Both the position numbers and the translations under genes were made by a program. Below are positions 32,731-36,219 of a DNA stretch of 36,219 nucleotides, piece by piece; within the stretch, counting starts at the first letter, position 1, and each line of letters opens with the position of its first letter. The stretch is taken from the NCBI GenBank assembly GCA_947447895.1, contig CANFLM010000023.1, positions 1 to 36,219 of the forward strand. Direction: 5' to 3'. Under the pieces are notes generated by a model. That model had not been told where the DNA came from. It worked only from the letters and a program-made list of their open reading frames with translations, and did not search any database. This DNA is from Hyphomicrobiales bacterium (GTDB lineage: Bacteria; Pseudomonadota; Alphaproteobacteria; Rhizobiales; Beijerinckiaceae).

Positions 32731-33647
32731 GTCCGCCCCCGCGCCGGAAACAGCCCGTCAGGCCGCAAGAACAGCACCAAAGCCATCAGCAAATAGATGA
32801 ACATCGAGGACAGCCCATTGGCAATGCCGCGCGCTGCCGCAGGCCCGACGAACAAGCGCATGACATCGACCGAATAGCTGCGGGCCAGCGTGTCGATCAA
32901 ACCGACCAGCAAAGCCCCGGCGAAGGCCCCGCGGATCGAGCCAATCCCGCCGATCACAATCACCACAAAGGCCAGGATCAACACCTGATCCCCCATCCCC
33001 GGTTCGACCGACAGGATTGGTGCGGCCATGGCCCCCGCAAAACCGGCCAGCATGGTGCCGAAGGCAAAGATCACCATGAACAGCTTGCGGACATCGACAC
33101 CCAGCGCCGACAGCATCGTGGCATTTGAGGCCCCGGCCCTGACCAGCATGCCCAATCGGGTTTTTTCGACCACCAGCCACAGCACAAGCGCCATCAGCAA
33201 GCCGCTGCCGATGATCACGAAGCGATAGACGGGATAGAGGATGCCATCACCGAGCAGGACCGACCCCTGGAACCATTCAGGCACCGGAACGCTCAAAGGC
33301 GCGGCCCCCCACACCATTTTCACGCCCTGGTTGAGAAACAGGATCAGCCCGAAGGTCGCCAAGACCTGATCGAGGTGGCTGCGCGCATAGAGATGCCGGA
33401 ACATCACCCGTTCCAGCAACAGGCCGAACAGCATGATGCCGAACAGCGCCATGCCGAGCCCGATCACGAAATGCCCGGTCCAGCCGATAAATGTCGCCGC
33501 CAGATAGGCGCCCATCATATATTGCACGCCATGGGCCAGATTGATGAAATCCATCACGCCGAACACCAGCGTCAGTCCGGCGGCAACCAGAAACATCAAC
33601 AGGCCCAGTTGCAGCCCGTTCAACACCTGAATAGCCAGCAAACTCAT
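32727..33647 (-). CDS. livH: Branched-chain-amino-acid-type ABC transporter permease LivH
   Basis: This is a 306-residue inner-membrane permease. It opens with the LivH pattern QVLNGLQLGLLMFLVAAGLT, then GVMDFINLAHGVQYMMGAYL. Later come RAGASNATMLSALGVDVRKL (coupling helix) and VVIVIGGIGSIRGAFAGAL. It lies 116 bases after the solute-binding gene, a gap with no strong hairpin, and overlaps livM by four bases. Confidence 0.94.
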   Translation of the reverse strand: MSLLAIQVLNGLQLGLLMFLVAAGLTLVFGVMDFINLAHGVQYMMGAYLAATFIGWTGHFVIGLGMALFGIMLFGLLLERVMFRHLYARSHLDQVLATFGLILFLNQGVKMVWGAAPLSVPVPEWFQGSVLLGDGILYPVYRFVIIGSGLLMALVLWLVVEKTRLGMLVRAGASNATMLSALGVDVRKLFMVIFAFGTMLAGFAGAMAAPILSVEPGMGDQVLILAFVVIVIGGIGSIRGAFAGALLVGLIDTLARSYSVDVMRLFVGPAAARGIANGLSSMFIYLLMALVLFLRPDGLFPARGRT

Positions 33648-33763
33648 CGCGTGCCCATAATGTCAGAGGAGAAAAAACGCATCACAATGCCTGTCCCCGA
33701 TCATTGTCAGGGGCCAAACAGTCCCCGCAGGCCTCGGCGCCGGCGGGAACTGGTCATTATGGC

Positions 33764-34939
33764 TTATTTCAAGCCGCATTCGGCGGCATAGGTATCGCCG
33801 TAATCGGTGAAGATCTTTTCCTCGATTTCGGTCTGGAACTTGCCATCGGCGCGTTTGGCAACCTTCACGACGTAATAATCCTGGATCGGATAGCCGTTGG
33901 TATTGAACTTGAACTTGCCGCGCAGCGAGGCAAAATCGGCCTTTTTCAAAGCCGCACGAACCGCCGCCTTGTCATCGGTCTTGCCCTTGGTGGCCACCAG
34001 CGCGCTGTTGATCAGCAAACCGGCATCATAGGCCTGCATGGCATAGGAGCCCGGCACGATGTTGAAATTGGCCTCGTAATTTTTCACGAAAGCCTTGGAT
34101 TGCGGGTTATCCATATTGGGCGCCCAGCTCATGCCGCTTCTGAAGCCGACGGCGGCATCCTGCTGGGCCGGCAGGGTCGATTCATCAACCGTAAACGCCG
34201 ACAGGAACGGCAGGCTGTCTGCCAAACCGGCCTGGCGGAACTGCTTGACGAAATTCACGCCCATGCCACCGGGCAGGAACACGAACAGCACGTCGGGCTT
34301 GGACGAGGCGATCTTGGCCAGCTCGGAGGCATAATCGAGCGTTCCGAGCGGTGTATAGACCTCGTCGACGATCTCGCCCTTGAAGTGGCGCTTGAAACCG
34401 GCCAGAGAGTCCTTGCCCGCCTGATAGTTGGGAGCGATCAGATAAGCGCGCTTGTAGCCCTTGTCCTGTGCATATTTGCCCAACACTTCGTGCGGCTGGT
34501 CATTCTGGTAGGAAGTGACAAAGAAATTCTCGTGGCAGCCCTTGCCCGCAAAATTCGATGTGCCGGCATTGGGCGAAATCAGGAAGGATCCGGCTTCGGT
34601 GACGGGCTTGTGGATGGCCTGCAGGATGTTGGAAAACACCGGACCCACGACGAAATCGACCTTGTCCTTTTCGAGAAGGCCACGCACCTTGCCCACCGCG
34701 ACATCGGGCTTCAACTCGTCATCGATCACCACGATTTCGACAGGACGGCCGGCAATCTTGCCGCCCAGATCCTTGATGGCCAGTTGGAAACCATCACGGA
34801 CCTGCTGTCCAAGTGCGGCTTGCGGGCCGGAAAGCACGCTGACCAGACCTATTTTCAAAGGCTCCTGCGCCGCGGCTGCCGACAATGACAGGCCAAGCAA
34901 ACCAGTTCCCAGAATGGTTGATGTCACCAGTTTTTTCAC
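33764..34939 (-). CDS. Liv-type ABC transporter substrate-binding protein
   Basis: This is the periplasmic receptor (type I binding fold, Peripla_BP_6) of the Liv-type transporter, 391 residues from the GTG at 34939. That start has a GAGGGGGAG site seven bases upstream and gives a normal signal peptide (KKLVTSTILGTGLLGLSLSA, cleavage after AAA). An ATG at 34993 would add 18 residues with no signal character. The mature protein begins EPLKIGLVSVLSGPQAALGQ and shows VDFVVGPVFSN, FLISPNAGTSNFAGKGCHEN and MQAYDAGLLINSAL. Two cysteines (KGCHEN and the terminal ECGL) may pair. The sequence resembles family members used for aromatic or other acids as much as for leucine, so the substrate is open. 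Confidence 0.92.
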   Translation of the reverse strand: MKKLVTSTILGTGLLGLSLSAAAAQEPLKIGLVSVLSGPQAALGQQVRDGFQLAIKDLGGKIAGRPVEIVVIDDELKPDVAVGKVRGLLEKDKVDFVVGPVFSNILQAIHKPVTEAGSFLISPNAGTSNFAGKGCHENFFVTSYQNDQPHEVLGKYAQDKGYKRAYLIAPNYQAGKDSLAGFKRHFKGEIVDEVYTPLGTLDYASELAKIASSKPDVLFVFLPGGMGVNFVKQFRQAGLADSLPFLSAFTVDESTLPAQQDAAVGFRSGMSWAPNMDNPQSKAFVKNYEANFNIVPGSYAMQAYDAGLLINSALVATKGKTDDKAAVRAALKKADFASLRGKFKFNTNGYPIQDYYVVKVAKRADGKFQTEIEEKIFTDYGDTYAAECGLK

Positions 34940-35256
34940 GTTCGTTCTCCCCCTCAAAAACTTCCAACTTGAAGCATTCCATCCCCTGAGCATGGGGCCA
35001 AGCCGGCCGTTTGTAAAACAAGTTTTTCACATCAGTCCTGGATAATCTTAAATCTGAAGACAAGCCTTTGTAAAATATGAAATTTAACGGATTTCAGTCC
35101 ATCATGACCATTTTCGTATCACCGAGATTTCGAGGTGCACCCGCCCTTATCCACACGTTAATAGGGCTCGAACAGAACTATGTTCATATTCCTGCCAAAT
35201 ATCAGTACCAATATAAGCCCGTGGCGCATGTGATTCTAACGGATGAGGATGTCTTG
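34940..35256. other. Intergenic region upstream of the Liv operon
   Basis: This region of about 317 bases lies between divergent genes and should hold the Liv operon promoter. A short palindrome TTGTAAAACAA lies at 35011-35021. The part 35077-35256 is open in frame with the next gene, but its sequence looks non-coding and the better ribosome-binding site is at 35245. No clear promoter is seen. Confidence 0.45.
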
Positions 35257-35883
35257 ATGAGGCGCTTGGCTTCTGCCCTGATCGACAAAGCCAAGGACTG
35301 GCTTCAGGCACGCCCATCAGCGCCATTGCCGACCCTGTCCCCGGCTCCCCCATCTTCTCCCGCGTCTCTCCGGCCCGACCTCTCTGACCGTCCGGTTATT
35401 GCGCCCGCTCCTCCAATCCGCCCAGCCCAACCGGTCACCGAGCCCCGCAACCGGGTGGCCATGCAGCGCGAGGCGGTGCGCTCGGTCCGTTTGAAGCTGG
35501 AAACATTTCTGGATTCCCTCGAAGGGCTTGAGGATGAACCGCTGATCAAGGCGATCCATTATTTCGAACGGTATGGCTTTTCCAAAGTGTCGGGCGTCCC
35601 GCGCATCGATATTCCGCTGCGCCGCGATCATTACGACCACGATCACCTTATGGCGATGAAAGAATTTATCGAGGCCAAATGCGCGATTTTGCTGCGAATT
35701 TGCGACCGGGAAGAATTGCAACTGGAAATCAAGCATCCCTCGAACCTGATCGGCGCGAAGCTGGATGAATTGACACCCGCCACCCCCGAGCAGCTCAAGG
35801 ATATCGTGGCGGATCTGACCAAAGAAATCGATCACCTGACCCGCACACTGGTGCAGGATATGGATCCCCGCTTGCTCGGCTAA
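35257..35883 (+). CDS. Protein of unknown function
   Basis: I do not recognise the family. This is 208 residues from the ATG at 35257 (GAGGAT six bases upstream); an ATG at 35077 would add 60 residues of less coding-like sequence. After a short helix (RRLASALIDKAKDWLQ), residues about 27-65 are Pro/Ala/Ser-rich and probably disordered. The remainder is helical and charged: SVRLKLETFLDSLEGLEDEP, IKAIHYFERYGFSKV, DHDHLMAMKEFIEAKCAILL, and a final helix with DIVADLTKEIDHL. There is no signal peptide or membrane segment, so it is cytoplasmic. The gene stands alone between the Liv promoter region and the long leader at the end of the window. Confidence 0.7.
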   Translation: MRRLASALIDKAKDWLQARPSAPLPTLSPAPPSSPASLRPDLSDRPVIAPAPPIRPAQPVTEPRNRVAMQREAVRSVRLKLETFLDSLEGLEDEPLIKAIHYFERYGFSKVSGVPRIDIPLRRDHYDHDHLMAMKEFIEAKCAILLRICDREELQLEIKHPSNLIGAKLDELTPATPEQLKDIVADLTKEIDHLTRTLVQDMDPRLLG

Positions 35884-36205
35884 CACTGATTTTTTCCGTA
35901 TTTATAGACGGGGGATCACGGTTTACTTACTGGATCCGATGATAAAATAAGAGCCCGACGGCTTCAGAATACTTTTTTAATCAGCGCAAAATCCGTTTTT
36001 GCTTGACTTTGCTGCTGTGCAACATCATGGTTCGCCCGTCTAGTTTTCTTGCGATCGCTCGAAGCGCCATTTTTGTTTAACGGCGGCTTATCACGAGACA
36101 ACTCATGAAACGAGGGCCGCCTTAGCGATGCGTAGGGCCGGGCCGATAGTTGTCGATGTCGGACAGGCCGAGGCCTGCCACGCGACGATGAGGAATATTT
36201 TTAAA
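35884..36205 (+). other. Long intergenic region with GC-rich structured leader
   Basis: About 320 bases without a supported gene. The left half is AT-rich with a TTGACT element (36003-36008). The right half is GC-rich and can fold: GGCGGC near 36083 can pair with GCCGCC near 36116, and CAGGCC-GA-GGCCTG forms a 6-bp palindrome (36164-36177). A six-codon frame, ATG at 36104 to TAG, encodes MKRGPP. This may be a regulated 5' leader for the gene that starts at the window edge. Confidence 0.4.
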
Positions 36206-36219
36206 ATGACTGATATGAC
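36206..36219 (+). CDS. Possible start of a gene cut off by the window end
   Basis: An ATG at 36206 follows a GAGGA sequence at a rather long spacing and opens a frame reading MTDM before the window ends. Too little is present to name it. Confidence 0.35.

Noticed and set aside
35077-35256. Longer start for the protein ending at 35883
   Set aside because: The extra 60 residues lack coding character, and the ATG at 35257 has GAGGAT at proper spacing. Homologue alignment could reverse this.

Overview
The window reads as chromosomal DNA of a motile, free-living alphaproteobacterium. The grounds are the GC-rich coding sequence, the flagellar hook and MotA/MotB types, the crescentin-like coiled-coil protein, and the abundance of TRAP and branched-chain-amino-acid-type (Liv) uptake systems. 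I could not fix the order. I see no rRNA, tRNA, insertion sequence, phage or CRISPR array.

Layout. (1) Positions 46-3338: flgE-type hook gene, then motA-motB, ending in a bidirectional terminator. (2) 3367-11210: cell-envelope and poorly known genes. They are a small protein with a nitrile-hydratase-leader-like (NHLP) domain, a potassium channel with two voltage-sensor domains in tandem but one pore, a repeat-rich acidic protein, a Rossmann-like protein, a secreted protein and a crescentin-like filament protein. (3) 11232-17058: small exported or membrane proteins (an eight-cysteine protein, DUF2938, a Rap1a/Tai-like immunity protein, a Sel1-repeat protein), an ABM-domain protein, a DapA/NanA-family aldolase with an adjacent GntR regulator, and a methyltransferase. 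(4) 17066-29283: metabolic and transport genes. An acyl-CoA synthetase/tandem-PPC/Sel1 operon is divergent from a TRAP transporter with fused DctQM. Next come a mutarotase / YihV-like PfkB kinase / YeiH-type exporter operon, and then a second, unfused TRAP operon. (5) 29309-35883: an exported protein, a complete Liv-type ABC transporter operon ending in a cupin gene, and a protein of unknown function. The window closes with a long leader before a gene cut off at the edge.

How the parts fit. From 17 to 35 kb there are three separate high-affinity uptake systems (two TRAP, one Liv ABC) next to a CoA ligase, a sugar kinase, a mutarotase and a putative anion exporter. This suggests a scavenging region for organic acids and sugar-like, perhaps sulfonated, substrates. 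Tight start/stop overlaps support joint expression within each operon.

The most unusual item is the channel at 3954-5531. Residues 21-150 align without gaps to residues 171-300 at an exact 150-residue offset, with about 57 of 130 identities by hand count. Only the second copy is followed by a pore with a TSVGYGD filter. Second is the YihV-like kinase, mutarotase and exporter operon, a candidate sulfosugar-related module.
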